DNA of 64,000 bases, from positions 488,679 to 552,678 of the forward strand of contig NW_023365758.1 in NCBI RefSeq assembly GCF_000003815.2, given 5' to 3'. The translations under genes were made by a program, and so were the position numbers. This stretch comes from Branchiostoma floridae (Eukaryota > Chordata > Leptocardii > Amphioxiformes > Branchiostomatidae). Below the pieces are notes generated by a model. That model saw nothing but the letters and a program-made list of their open reading frames with translations. It had not been told where the DNA came from and did no database searches. Positions 20,767 to 31,147 of this stretch are shown here, piece by piece; position 1 is the first letter of the stretch; each line of letters starts with the position of its first letter.

Positions 20767-21272
20767 GTAAGACATTTGTGTACAGCCTGTAGCCTGTCCA
20801 CTCTTCGTCTGGTTATTATTTTGTAACAAAGGTTTAGAAAAAAAAAGGTTCATTTTTGGAAGACTGATCGATTTTCGAAAGGGGAGGGGGGCATAATTTT
20901 CACGACGTATAGGGCTGTGTACCCAAAACCCGTACCTGTACCGTACCTGTAAAATCATTAAGGTACAGGTCCGGACCTAAACATCTGTGTAACTGTACCT
21001 AAGCAAACTGTGCGTGTGTGCGTGTGTGCATGTATGCGCATGCATGTATGAATGTGTGTGTACATGCATACATGTGTGTGTGTTTGTGTATATGTTTTTG
21101 TATATGAGCGTTAGCCTCTACCAGGCTACTCCCCTAGCGTACTGTAGTCTCTATTTGTCCAATTTCTACAATTAGACCACCGATTCACGAAGCCTGGTAG
21201 AGGCTATATGAGCGTGTGATTCTGCATGTCTACGTGTGCATTCAATTATGGATGATTTACTGTTGTTTTCAG
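20767..21272 (+). other. ZNF-4 intron 1
   Basis: Shortest intron of the cluster (506 bp). GT-rich tract at about 21008-21100 and a 95-bp MITE at 21112-21206. Acceptor TGTTGTTTTCAG at 21262-21272. Confidence 0.7.
21112..21206. mobile_element. MULE-like MITE, 95 bp, with 9-bp target duplication
   Basis: Perfect 16-bp terminal inverted repeats TAGCCTCTACCAGGCT, flanked directly by TATGAGCGT at 21103-21111 and 21207-21215. A 9-bp duplication with short inverted repeats is typical of Mutator-like elements. Too short to encode anything. Confidence 0.8.
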
Positions 21273-21274
21273 AA

Positions 21275-22582
21275 ATGGACGAGAGAAGCGGTGAGGTCGC
21301 TATGGACGATCTGTCGACTGTACATGCTGGGGACGAGACTAGGAGCATCGACGAATTAGACACCGGCAGGCAGCTGAACAAGGAAGAGGACATTACCTGC
21401 GAGGAAAAGTGCGGAGTAGAATCTGACCTTTCTCCCGTTCAGGGTCGAACAGAGCAGACGGACAGGCTTGCGGTGAAACGTACTGTGGACAGACGCTTCC
21501 TGTGTACGGAATGTGACTATAGGGCAGCCACAAATGCTAACCTTATAAAACACAAAAGAACACATACTGGTGAGAAACCTTACAAATGTGACCAGTGTGA
21601 CTATGCTGCTACATGTAAAGGCTCTTTAGACAGACACATGGCTAATCACACCGGCAACAAACCCTACATTTGTGGGCATTGCGGATACAGGACGACTGAG
21701 AGGTGTCGCCTAACCCAACATATGAGAAAACATACCGGTGAGAAACCTTACAAATGCGACCAGTGTGACCTTTCTTATGCACATAAAGTTTCTTTAGACC
21801 GTCACCTTCTTACACACAGCGGAGAAAAGCCATTTCTGTGTGGACAGTGCGAATACAGGACTACAAACCGGTTTTACCTATCCGACCATATGAGGATACA
21901 TTCAAGTGAAAAGCGCTACAAATGTGACCAGTGCGACTATTCTGCTGCACAGAAAGGTACTCTAGACCGACACATGCATAGACACACCGGCGAAAAACCC
22001 TACATCTGTGGAGAGTGCGGATTCAGGACGCCCGACAAGTCTTCCTTAACCAGACATATGAGAAGACATTCAGGTGTGAAACCTTACAAGTGTGACCAGT
22101 GCGATTATTCCGCCGCACAGAAATTTGCCTTGTACAGACACATGGCAAAGCACACTGGAGAAAAACCCTTTATATGTGGGAAGTGTGAATACAAGACAAA
22201 TGTCTTATCTAGCTTAACCATACATATGAAAAAACATACAGGTGTGTACAACTTCATGTGTGGAGAGTGCGGATATAGGACGGCTTACCGCCGTTCTTTA
22301 ACCGTACATATGAGAACACATACTGGCGTAAAACCTTATAAGTGTGGCCAGTGTGACTATTCTGCTGCAAAGAAAGCAAATTTAGATCGACACATGGCTA
22401 CACACACCAGAGAAAAACCCTTCATGTGTGGAGAGTGCGGATACAGAACTGCTCGCAAGTCTGACCTATCTCGACATATGATCAAACATACGGGAGAAAA
22501 AACATATAAGTGTGACCAATGTGACTTTTCTGCTACAAAGAAAAAGTATCTAGACGATCACTTGGCCAAACACACTTCTTGA
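21275..22582 (+). CDS. ZNF-4, C2H2 zinc-finger protein, 13 fingers
   Basis: 435 residues from the ATG 2 nt after the acceptor. Leader 1-74 intact with CEEKCG. Contact quartets: TANK, CGSR, ECRQ, HVSR, NFYD, QGTR, DSSR, QFAR, VSSI, YRSV, KANR, RSDR, KKYD. The two finger classes alternate except at fingers 9-10, both of the G class and joined by a TGVYNF linker in place of TGEKP; one D-class finger has been lost there. ZNF-5 has the same break, so the two are sisters sharing one ancestral rearrangement. Ends HTS and a stop. Confidence 0.92.
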   Translation: MDERSGEVAMDDLSTVHAGDETRSIDELDTGRQLNKEEDITCEEKCGVESDLSPVQGRTEQTDRLAVKRTVDRRFLCTECDYRAATNANLIKHKRTHTGEKPYKCDQCDYAATCKGSLDRHMANHTGNKPYICGHCGYRTTERCRLTQHMRKHTGEKPYKCDQCDLSYAHKVSLDRHLLTHSGEKPFLCGQCEYRTTNRFYLSDHMRIHSSEKRYKCDQCDYSAAQKGTLDRHMHRHTGEKPYICGECGFRTPDKSSLTRHMRRHSGVKPYKCDQCDYSAAQKFALYRHMAKHTGEKPFICGKCEYKTNVLSSLTIHMKKHTGVYNFMCGECGYRTAYRRSLTVHMRTHTGVKPYKCGQCDYSAAKKANLDRHMATHTREKPFMCGECGYRTARKSDLSRHMIKHTGEKTYKCDQCDFSATKKKYLDDHLAKHTS

Positions 22583-22697
22583 GAAAACAACACACGTCTT
22601 AATGATATAGTAGACAGTTACAGATGCATCAAGGTTGACAGGTCTAAATCATAACTTAGTCAGAAACAGACAAATAGTAGCGATGGAGACTAAAAGC

Positions 22698-22796
22698 AAA
22701 AATATGATCGGTGCAACTTTCCTGCTTCATGGATAGTAGTTTAGACGTACACATGGTTGAACGCGCCTGTGAGCAACACTTCATGTCTTGTAGATG
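22698..22796 (+). pseudogene. Decayed finger in the ZNF-4 3' flank
   Basis: Pattern of a D-class finger (GATCGGTGCAACTTTCCTGC, TTTAGACGTACACATGG) with stops and a lost first cysteine, followed by a decayed next finger start (CACTTCATGTCTTGT). The same relic follows ZNF-3 and ZNF-5. Confidence 0.55.
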
Positions 22797-23937
22797 TTAA
22801 TACTATACCCTAGACCTCGATAGCTGCCCTTCTAAACACAGGTATTACATGTCTTAATCAGAGCACGTGAAGCTGTATTACATAGTATTTTTAGCTATAA
22901 ACTTCCGTGAATTGTAGTTAATAATTTGATAAGCTAAGATATTTGCCATTTTAATTTAACACCTGATTTACTTTTATTTACTGATAATTATTTTCTAAAT
23001 GCATCGAAACGTTGTATCAAATTTATTTGATGCATTATCATGGAAATATAATGATCTACATCATTTAGAAGATGAAATCAATTGTTTTTGGTTATTGTTC
23101 GAAAGCATTGAATGTGTATTATAATTTGGCACCTGTGCATATAACTGCTGTTTTGATTTCTGTAATATAATTTTCTTTTAAGTCATGTTATTTGTTATGT
23201 CATTTGATTGTATTACTTCTTTGGTTACATATTATAATAGTTAATATAAGAATATAACTAATATTAATTTTTATAGAGCAGTGGTGCCTAGTGTAAGCGC
23301 CGATTTTTTTTTCCTTTCGCCCACACGTTCTATTGTTTGTTGTAACTTATGTTATTTCTTGTTTTCGTGCAAATAAATAGACAGATAAATAGAAAAAAAT
23401 TCTCGACTTCAGATATTTAAGCTTCTTGTAAAATGAGTAAGAAGCGTTTCTTCTAGAAAGAAACGTTATTAGTTATGCATGCCGTGCGTTATTAGTTATG
23501 CATGCCGTGCATTTAATTTATCAAAGTTGCTATTTATAAATCGGACGTTCTACTCGAATGAACTGGATTTATCCGCACGGTGGAGTATTTTCTGTTACGT
23601 CACAACCCGAAGCTAATTTTCCCTAACTAGAGAGGAAACATTTTTGTGAAAATGCAGAATTTTTCCCAGCAGTTTTAACGGTCACTAGTCGACCGCTAAA
23701 TTTTCCGTAGCAACTTTTTGATTCCGCAAATCCTCCCCGCCACCTCTTGCCGCTGCACTGATTACTATGTGGTTATATACATTCACATGCAAGCTCTGTT
23801 TCTTTACCAAAACATGCCCACAAATGTAGAACAGAAAGTCCCAAGGTTTTGGTGGGTTTTTATGTTCTGGTCGCAAGACAAATGTATTGTTTATATGAGA
23901 TGGCTGTTTAAAAGGAAAAAAAAATTACACTTGAAAT
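22797..23937. other. ZNF-4 3' flank and intergenic sequence
   Basis: 22797-23400 aligns with the ZNF-5 3' flank (28770-29340). AATAAA at 23372-23377 sits in a block (TTTTCGTGCAAATAAAT) shared with ZNF-5 and is the likely poly(A) signal. A 23-bp tandem duplication containing TTATGCATGCCGTGC lies at 23467-23512. No gene seen. Confidence 0.5.
23372..23377 (+). terminator. Probable poly(A) signal of ZNF-4
   Basis: AATAAA conserved in position with 29299-29304 after ZNF-5. Confidence 0.4.
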
Positions 23938-24660
23938 GTTTTTCCCTCCGTGAACTCGAACCCGGGTTGAACCAGGATCCATGCTTTACGATCCCGCTCA
24001 TTCCAACAGCGGGAAAATGCAGAACAAAAAATCTGAAATACGGGTTTTAACGTTGTGGTTGCAAGACAAATGTATTCTTATACTAAATTGATGTTTAAAA
24101 GGGAAAAAAGGACAACTGAAAAAAAGTCTACAACTTCGGTCTCGAACCCGGATCGATCCAGCAACAAAAGCGTACGAGGCAGTGCACTGACCATTCGGAA
24201 ACTTGGCACATGGGTGATATATAGAGCTTTTAACAGGTATAAAAAAGGTACTGCATAAGTCCGTTCATAATTTCCAAGATTACACTTGAACAAAAAAATT
24301 ACACTTAAAAATTTTTTCCCTCCGCGAAATCGAACCCGGGTTGAACCAGGATCCATGCTTTATGATCCCGCTCATTCCAACAGCGGGAAAATGCAGAACA
24401 AAAAATCCGAAATACGGGTTTTGACGTTGTGGTTGCAAGACAAATGTATTCTTATATTGAATTGATGTTTACAAGGGAAAAAAGGACAACTGAAAAAAAG
24501 TCTACAACTTCGGTCTCGAACCCGGATCAATCCAGCAACAAAAGCGTACGAGGCAGTGCACTGACCATTCTGAAACTTGGCACATGGGTGATATATAGAG
24601 CTTAACAGGTATAAAAAAGGTACTGCATAAGTCCGTTCATAATTTCCAAGATTCCAAGGT
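23938..24660 (-). repeat. Two tandem copies of a ~374-bp tRNA-related (SINE-like) repeat
   Basis: The two copies are offset by 374 bp (CCCGGGTTGAACCAGG at 23961 and 24335). On the minus strand each holds two Pol III box-B-like sites, GGTTCGAGTTC (RC of 23952-23962 in copy 1) and GGTTCGAGACC (RC of 24138-24148), so the unit looks like a dimer of tRNA-like modules. Cloverleaf pairing is poor, so these are not working tRNA genes. A partial third copy lies near 23830-23937. Confidence 0.55.
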
Positions 24661-24986
24661 CCAATTTTCTGAAGATAATGTTTTTGTGTGAAAAATTAAC
24701 GATTTCATTCGTTCCATGGCGGGCAACTTCCTCCTGGAGCACCTGCTTGGTCGAAGGCATGGCTGAGGCCTGAGTTTTTCGCTGCCATAATGAAAACTCG
24801 ATGCCGAGTGTCATTTTGTGTCCTGTGCGTTGATAGGTTCACCTCTGACGTATCCCCGAGAAAGTTGGACTTTCGGCCAATTAGATATGATCCCTTTGAT
24901 AAGCAAGTCAGCACTGTCGGTGACTTTTAGTTTTTTTAATCAAATCATCTGTTCCAGTCAGACTTGTCAAAATTTTAAAGGAAGTA

Positions 24987-25946
24987 CAGTCAAACCTGCC
25001 CAAGACCACCACCCGGGGGACCGGACAAAAGCGGTCGATTTGGACAGGTGGTCGATGAGAAGAGTATCGACTCAAAACATGCCCGATGCAAAGTATAAAT
25101 GGTTTCCGTTGTGTTTAATGGCAAATAGCAAGCACGCTGCACGCACGCAAAGAAGCGAGGTCTTAAATGTCAAATACAGCACGCACACTGTAAATTGTAA
25201 ATCTAACCCCAATCTTTTATCGAGCTTTTATACGATACAGTGTTTTAAAGCTCAGTATTTGTACATTAACGTTTTAGACGGTAAGGGAACTTTGATGCTG
25301 TCAGTTACCTTACAAGCCTTTATGCGTTGCTGTGTTCTTGATCGCCGTATCTGAAATAACTACGGTGCACCTTTCGAATTCGATGCCCGGTACGTCCCGA
25401 TAGCGTACTTACCCACGGGTGAACGTGCAGTACAGTTGGACAAAAGCACACACACAGATCTTTTTTAAAAAGGTATGAGCTACACAGATCTTTCTTTAAA
25501 AAGTATGAGGCTATATACGCTTCAGCATTCGTTCACTTTATAATGATACAGACTATAAAAAAAAAAAAAAACTTCTGTAACAACTAAATTCGGATTTTCT
25601 TACAACGGATTTTTCACCCATATTACAGTAGACTGCCCCATTGACCGCCGCCATCTTTATTCTAAACATAACATCATAATGGCAGTCAAAATCCGACGCA
25701 AACTGGCCGATTTTGTGCAATCGCGCTAATTATCATCAAAAATCGATGAAAACCTCAATTTTGAAAATTATGCGGTCGTTATGGGTCCAAATTTGGACCG
25801 GTCGCGGTCGCATTGGCCAGGTTGTCGTTGAGAAAAGGTCGCTTAATGCTTACGTCAATAGGGAGAAAAAATCGGGACCTAGAAAAAGCGGTCGAAATGG
25901 CCAGGTGGTCGCTGAGAAGAGGCGGTCGCTCGGGCAGGTTTGACTA
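24987..25946. mobile_element. TA-flanked (Tc1/mariner-type) non-autonomous element, 960 bp
   Basis: Ends CAGTCAAACCTGCCC and, inverted, TAGTCAAACCTGCCC, flanked by TA at 24985-24986 and 25947-25948. The region upstream of ZNF-7 supplies the uninserted site (AAGTATCTAAATTTCC, single TA at 34974-34975). Subterminal GGTGGTCG/CGACCACC motifs recur on both sides. No transposase; the open frame crossing its left end is spurious. Confidence 0.8.
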
Positions 25947-25989
25947 TATCTAAACTTCCAACCTGAAAGTCTTTCTCACAACTGTGTAA

Positions 25990-26160
25990 TCAGGTATATC
26001 AACTTTGACCCTCGATCCCCCCAAGCGCACAAAGGTCAGTTTGCCAGTCCGCCATTTTGAATTGTCGGAGCAACACGCACACGATTCCTTTGCTCCAGTT
26101 TGAGGCTGTTTTCAGGACAATTCGACACTTCAACGATAAATCAGCACCAAAAAACGAAAG
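25990..26160 (+). promoter_or_regulatory. ZNF-5 first exon/promoter module
   Basis: TCAGGTATATCAACTTTGACC, an AAAGGTCAG half-site, CCGCCATTTT at 26049-26058, TTGCTCCAGTTTGAGGC, ACAATTCGACACTTC, ending GAAAG before GTAAAA (donor 26161). Sequence before the TA-element insertion (24889-24980) matches that upstream of ZNF-8 (41948-42050). Confidence 0.75.
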
Positions 26161-26915
26161 GTAAAACATTTGCCAACCTCTTGTCCGTTCTTCGTCCGAC
26201 AATTCTTTATTTTCTTTACTAGACCAGAAGTCGTATTTTTTCTAGGGAGAGGGGGGCATGAAATTATTTGCGATGTAATTTATTTTGAGCGAGGCTATCG
26301 ACACATGTACGGGAGCCCTTATATACAAAATCTTTAAACCATTGACACACCGGGATGCCAGCCAATTAGAGCTGGTCATATGGGTAAGGTTATGCCGTTT
26401 ATGTCTCACGAATATGTAAATGAGAGACAGAAAATGAGAAGAATGATGCCAAAGACAATTAGTATAGAGTTACAGGACTTTGGAAGTAGTTTGTGTTGTA
26501 CGTGAGATAACAACTGTATAGTCCTTTTATTTTAAAAATCCTGCCCGATGACTAGTTGCACTTACAGTCTCGACGTCATATAGTAACATGACATGGCACT
26601 AGTTTCTAATCGTAATTGTTGTTTCTAATTAACTGCAACGTACTGCATTTACTATTGTTGAGTTTGACTTCTCCGAAGGCAGTGGTTAAAGAACTGTCCC
26701 ACGTTCTGGAAAATAAGTGGGGTTTTTGTGATTTTGACAAAAACGTAGTCTTTTGGTAAGTAAGTACTAGTAAATAAGTAGTGCCTCTGTGACTTGAATT
26801 GTCCTTAAATCGTAAAAGCTCAATGGCAACAGTTTGAAACTTTGAACCATTCTTTATGTCTCGTAGTGAGGACATCGACTTATAAAATGTAATTCACTTT
26901 CCACTGCATTATTAG
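26161..26915 (+). other. ZNF-5 intron 1
   Basis: Lacks the GT-rich tract seen in most of the other introns. The acceptor is CATTATTAG (AG at 26914-26915) instead of the usual TTTTCAG, and the exon begins CAATGG instead of AAATGG. Confidence 0.6.
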
Positions 26916-26917
26916 CA

Positions 26918-28270
26918 ATGGACAAGATAAGCAGCGAGACTGCCATGGACGACCTGCCAACTGTACATGCTGGGGACGAGACAAGCTGCAGTGACACATT
27001 AGGCACCGGTAGGCAGCTGAACAACGAAGGGGACATTCCATGCGAGGAAAAGTACGGGGTAGAATCCGACCATCCTCCCGCAGAGGGTCGAACAGAGCAT
27101 ACAGCCAGACTTGCCCCTAAACGTACTGTGGATAAACGCTTTGCTTGTACGGTATGTGGCTATATGGCAGCCTCAAAGGCTTACCTACGAAAACACACAA
27201 GAACACATACTGGTGAAAAACCATATAAATGTGACCAGTGTGACTATGCTGCTGCACGTAAAGGGTCTTTAGACAAACACATGGCCAATCACACTGGCAA
27301 CTGGCCATACATGTGTGGGCAGTGCGGATACAAGACGACTGAGAGGTGTCGCCTAACCCAACATATCAGATTGCATACCGGTGAGAAACCTTACAAATGT
27401 GACCAGTGTGACTTTTCTTATGCGAATAAAGATTCTTTAGACCGGCACCTTCTTACACATAGTGGAGAAAAGCCATTTCTATGTGGACAGTGCGAATACA
27501 GGACTACAAACAGGTATTACCTATCCGACCATATGAGGATACATTCAAGTGAAAAGCGCTACAAATGTGACCAATGCGACTATTCTGCTGCACAGAAAGG
27601 TACTTTAGACCGACACATGCTTAGACACACCGGTGAAAAACCCTACATCTGTGGAGAGTGCGGATTCAAGACGCCTGACAGGTTTTCCTTAACCAGACAT
27701 ATGAGAAGACATTCAGGTGTGAAACCTTATAAGTGTGACCAGTGCGATTATTCTGCTGCACAGAAATTTGCCTTGGATAGACACATGGCTAAACACACTG
27801 GAGAAAAACCATTTATATGTGGGAAGTGTGGATACAAGACCAATGTCATATCTAGCTTAACCATACATATGAAAAAACATACAGATGTGTACAACTTCAT
27901 GTGTGGAGAGTGCGAGTACAGGACGGCTCACAAGTCTTCTTTAACCGCACATATGAGAACACATACTGGCGTGAAACCTTATAAGTGTGACCAGTGTGAC
28001 TATTCTGCTGCAAAGAAATTTGCCTTGGATAGACACATGGCTAAACACACTGGAGAAAAACCCTTCTTTTGTGGAGTGTGCGGATACAGAACTGCAGACA
28101 AGATTGACCTATCTCAACATGTGATCAAACATACAGGTGAAAAACCATATGAGTGTGACCAATGCGACTTTTCTACTACAACGAAAAAGTATCTAAACAA
28201 GCACTTGGCCAAACACACGTCTAAACAAAACACACTTCTTAATGATATAGTTGATAGTTGCAAATCATAA
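26918..28270 (+). CDS. ZNF-5, C2H2 zinc-finger protein, 13 fingers, extended C-terminus
   Basis: 450 residues; the first ATG of the frame is also the splice-supported one. Leader 1-74 with CEEKYG (second Cys of CEEKCG lost). Contact quartets: SAYK, RGSK, ECRQ, NDSR, NYYD, QGTR, DFSR, QFAR, VSSI, HSSA, KFAR, DIDQ, TKYK. Fingers 9-10 repeat the ZNF-4 anomaly with a TDVYNF linker. The stop that ends ZNF-3 and ZNF-4 after HTS is lost by a small change, giving a tail of 15 extra residues (KQNTLL...) from former 3' UTR. Sister gene of ZNF-4. Confidence 0.9.
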   Translation: MDKISSETAMDDLPTVHAGDETSCSDTLGTGRQLNNEGDIPCEEKYGVESDHPPAEGRTEHTARLAPKRTVDKRFACTVCGYMAASKAYLRKHTRTHTGEKPYKCDQCDYAAARKGSLDKHMANHTGNWPYMCGQCGYKTTERCRLTQHIRLHTGEKPYKCDQCDFSYANKDSLDRHLLTHSGEKPFLCGQCEYRTTNRYYLSDHMRIHSSEKRYKCDQCDYSAAQKGTLDRHMLRHTGEKPYICGECGFKTPDRFSLTRHMRRHSGVKPYKCDQCDYSAAQKFALDRHMAKHTGEKPFICGKCGYKTNVISSLTIHMKKHTDVYNFMCGECEYRTAHKSSLTAHMRTHTGVKPYKCDQCDYSAAKKFALDRHMAKHTGEKPFFCGVCGYRTADKIDLSQHVIKHTGEKPYECDQCDFSTTTKKYLNKHLAKHTSKQNTLLNDIVDSCKS

Positions 28271-28359
28271 TTTATCCAGACACAAAGTACTTCTTCTTCT
28301 TCTTCGTGTCATCACTACACTTTCCTTGCAGTAGACACAAAGTACTGATGGAGACTAAA

Positions 28360-28460
28360 AGCAAAATATGCTCAGTGAAACTATTCTGCTTCATGGAAAG
28401 TAGTTCAGACTTACACACGGTTAAGCAAGTCTGTGAGCAACTCTACATGTGTTGTAGATG
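28360..28460 (+). pseudogene. Decayed finger in the ZNF-5 3' flank
   Basis: Same relic as after ZNF-4 (AAACTATTCTGCTTCATGG, then TCAGACTTACACACGG), with cysteines and frame lost. A TTC-repeat insertion flanked by direct copies of AGACACAAAGTAC lies just before it (about 28270-28345). Confidence 0.5.
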
Positions 28461-28499
28461 CTAACCCTAGACTTTGATAGCTCCTCTGGCAAACATAGA

Positions 28500-28765
28500 T
28501 ACTAGTAATAAGAAATTTATTGCACGACAATTGTACACGATACAATGTATGGCAACACCTATTACACAAAGTACAAAGTAGAGGTATAGGATAAAGCTTA
28601 ACAACCAAGTTAACATAACAATTAGGGCTAAAATAATTCTTTGGTATAGTATTACAGCGGAGTAGGCTAATCATTAGTTTTGGTATTCTTTCTAATAGCA
28701 GAGCAGTCCTTGATATATTTGCCTATTTTTGACGTATAAAAATATATTCAAATCTGTTTGTAACA
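28500..28765 (-). mobile_element. LINE 3'-end fragment in the ZNF-5 3' flank
   Basis: AAATTTATTGCACGACAATT, TTGTACACGATAC and GGCAACACC match the 3' end of the LINE at 15.3 kb and the fragment at 1.05 kb. Absent from the equivalent place after ZNF-4, whose sequence is continuous there (CACAGGTATTACATGTC). Confidence 0.6.
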
Positions 28766-29298
28766 TCATTACATGACTCAATCAGAGCACATGAAGCTGT
28801 ATTATATACCATTTATTGCTATACATGCGAGTTGATACACTTCAGTGAATTGTAGTTAATAATTTTATAAACTTAAATATTTGCCATTTTAACTTAACAC
28901 TTGATTTACTTTTATTTGCTGATAATCATTTTTTTCAAATGCATCGAAACGTTTGTGTATGGAATTTATTTGATGCATTATCATGAAAATATGATGATTT
29001 ACATCATGTTGAAGAGAAAATCAATTGTCCTTGGTTATTGTTCGAAGCATTAGATGTGTATTTACATGTACACTGTATTATAATTTGCACCTATGCATAA
29101 CTGATTAATTTCTGTAATAAGATTTTCTTTTAATCCTGTTATTTGAGATATCATTTGATTGTATTCGTTGGCTACATACTATAACTAATTTTAGATTTTA
29201 TGGAGCAGTAGTGCCTACCGTAAGCATTGAATGTTTGTTCCTTTCTCCAACACGTTTCTTGGTTTTTTACAACTTATGTTATTTATTGTTTTCGTGCA

Positions 29299-29304
29299 AA
29301 TAAA
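29299..29304 (+). terminator. Probable poly(A) signal of ZNF-5
   Basis: AATAAA in the TTTTCGTGCAAATAAAT block shared with the ZNF-4 flank. Confidence 0.4.
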
Positions 29305-29644
29305 TTGATAAATGAATAAACTTTTCTCGACTTCAGTTATCCAAGCTTCTTGTAAAATGAGGAAGAAGCATTTCTTCTTGAAAGAGCTTCGTACTAGTTA
29401 TAATAACAAGTTGTGCACTTGATTTATTTATTCATCTGCCGTCCATTCCAAGTCACCACAAGGGTTTTCATTGTCGTATAATTTATGCTTTCAATTCTTT
29501 AAATTATATGCCTGGGAGATTTACTAATTTCTTAATATTTCCCCATTTGTATAAAACTTCACTTTCTGCGCAGCTCCGGGAAATACCCCCCCCCCCCTAG
29601 AAATGTAGATGCCTTAATATATTCACAACAGCAATATGAATTCA

Positions 29645-29819
29645 TCAGGTATACAAACTCTGACCTTTGAGGTCAGCGGAAGAAATTGTCATTTTCCAGA
29701 AGGGAGTGTCCGCCATTTTGATTTATCGGAGTATCATATTCATCATATTCCGTCTCCAGTTTCGGCATTATCAAGACAATTCACCACATCAGAAATTCAA
29801 CAGCATTGCAGACTGACAG
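29645..29819 (+). promoter_or_regulatory. ZNF-6 first exon/promoter module
   Basis: The most diverged plus-strand module that still keeps the YY1-like site: TCAGGTATACAAACTCTGACC, TTTGAGGTCAGCGG, CCGCCATTTT at 29710-29719, TTATCGGAGTATCA, TATCAAGACAATTC, and CTGACAG before GTAAAA (donor 29820). Confidence 0.7.
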
Positions 29820-31145
29820 GTAAAACGTTTTTAATCGCTTGCGTTAATTCTAGGTCTGCTAATTACTTAAGAAACGGCTAAGAAACGGGAAAGCGGATTG
29901 GGCTAATTGTGTAGAGGAGGGGCGCTTTTTTTTTAAATTTTTTTTTTAAATTTATTTATTGTATTTTCAATTATTTACACACAGGGGGGGGGGGGCGCTT
30001 TACGATGTAAACATCGGACATCGACAAGGAGTAGCGATTCAAATCAGTAGCATAAATGGTTATTATGGATTATGTGGATTATGATTTTGATTTGTCTGCC
30101 GTCTTTCATGTTTCATTTGTACTTATGTGTTCCGATGTCTTTGTCTATTTATTTTCTTTGTAATAAGCTTTTATTTCATTGTATTGTGAAACTGGGCGCT
30201 ATTGAAAATCATTTTGTTTAAACTGAATAGGCTGCCCAGGCGTTTCAAAATAAACAAACAAACAAATATCTTGATATGTGATGTTTAGGCTAATGGTGGT
30301 AGATATTGATGTTTTCTAAGGTTGGTAGATATTGATATGTGATGCATAGAATTGGACATAGGTATCGATATGTGATATTAGATATTATGACATATTATAT
30401 TAGATATGATATGATGGTATACGTGATACTATTGAACTGCTATATAATACTAATTGATATTGGTTGTTTTATTGTCAACGCCACAAGTGAGATCGAAAGA
30501 AAGAGGAAATAAAGAAAGGTACGTATTATATTGTGTAGTCAAGTCACGTTTTTCGCACAACTATTGCATAAGAAACAATGTATGGCAAATATCAAATACT
30601 ACGAACAACCACATACTATCTAAATGTACATTTGTGTACTAAATCTAAAATCATTGCTCAATTGAAAATTAACAACATTTTCAATATTTCTCTACTTGTT
30701 TGTGGTGATATTATATGGTCAATGATATTTTCCTTTCATCATCATCATTATAATGATAATGTTCATGCCCGCCCGTAGGCTAAAAGCACAAAGGACCATA
30801 TGTGGTCTAATGGATAAAAAGGAAGAACTAATACAGAAAATTCAAACCGAATTGGATGAAAAACGAGCTAAAACATCATGTATTTATGTAGAATATATCA
30901 TAAACTATTGTTAACCGCTAAATCTAATGTATTCTTCTTTCTTTTTAAAACACGTGGAGACATACTGTGTTAATCGCATGATCATTCCTGCATTACATCA
31001 AGTATTATAATAAGGGCATATTGTCAGATTGGTCCAGGACAACGAGGCAGGTATAGATAATGGCATGACAAGGTATAAATAAAAGTGGACATATTAATTG
31101 TTTCTCTTCAATGTTGCATGATTCGTTTTGTTAACTCGTTCTCAG
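29820..31145 (+). other. ZNF-6 intron 1
   Basis: 1.33 kb, longest of the cluster. No GT tract; T-rich and G-run low-complexity sequence at 29925-29996 and repeats of TTGATATGTGATG at about 30270-30400. Similar GATATTGATATGT repeats lie downstream of the gene. Acceptor CGTTCTCAG at 31145. Confidence 0.6.
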
Positions 31146-31147
31146 AA

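Noticed and set aside
24818-25354. 178-codon open frame
   Set aside because: Crosses the left end of the TA-flanked transposon; no conserved domain, and chance openness in AT-rich DNA.
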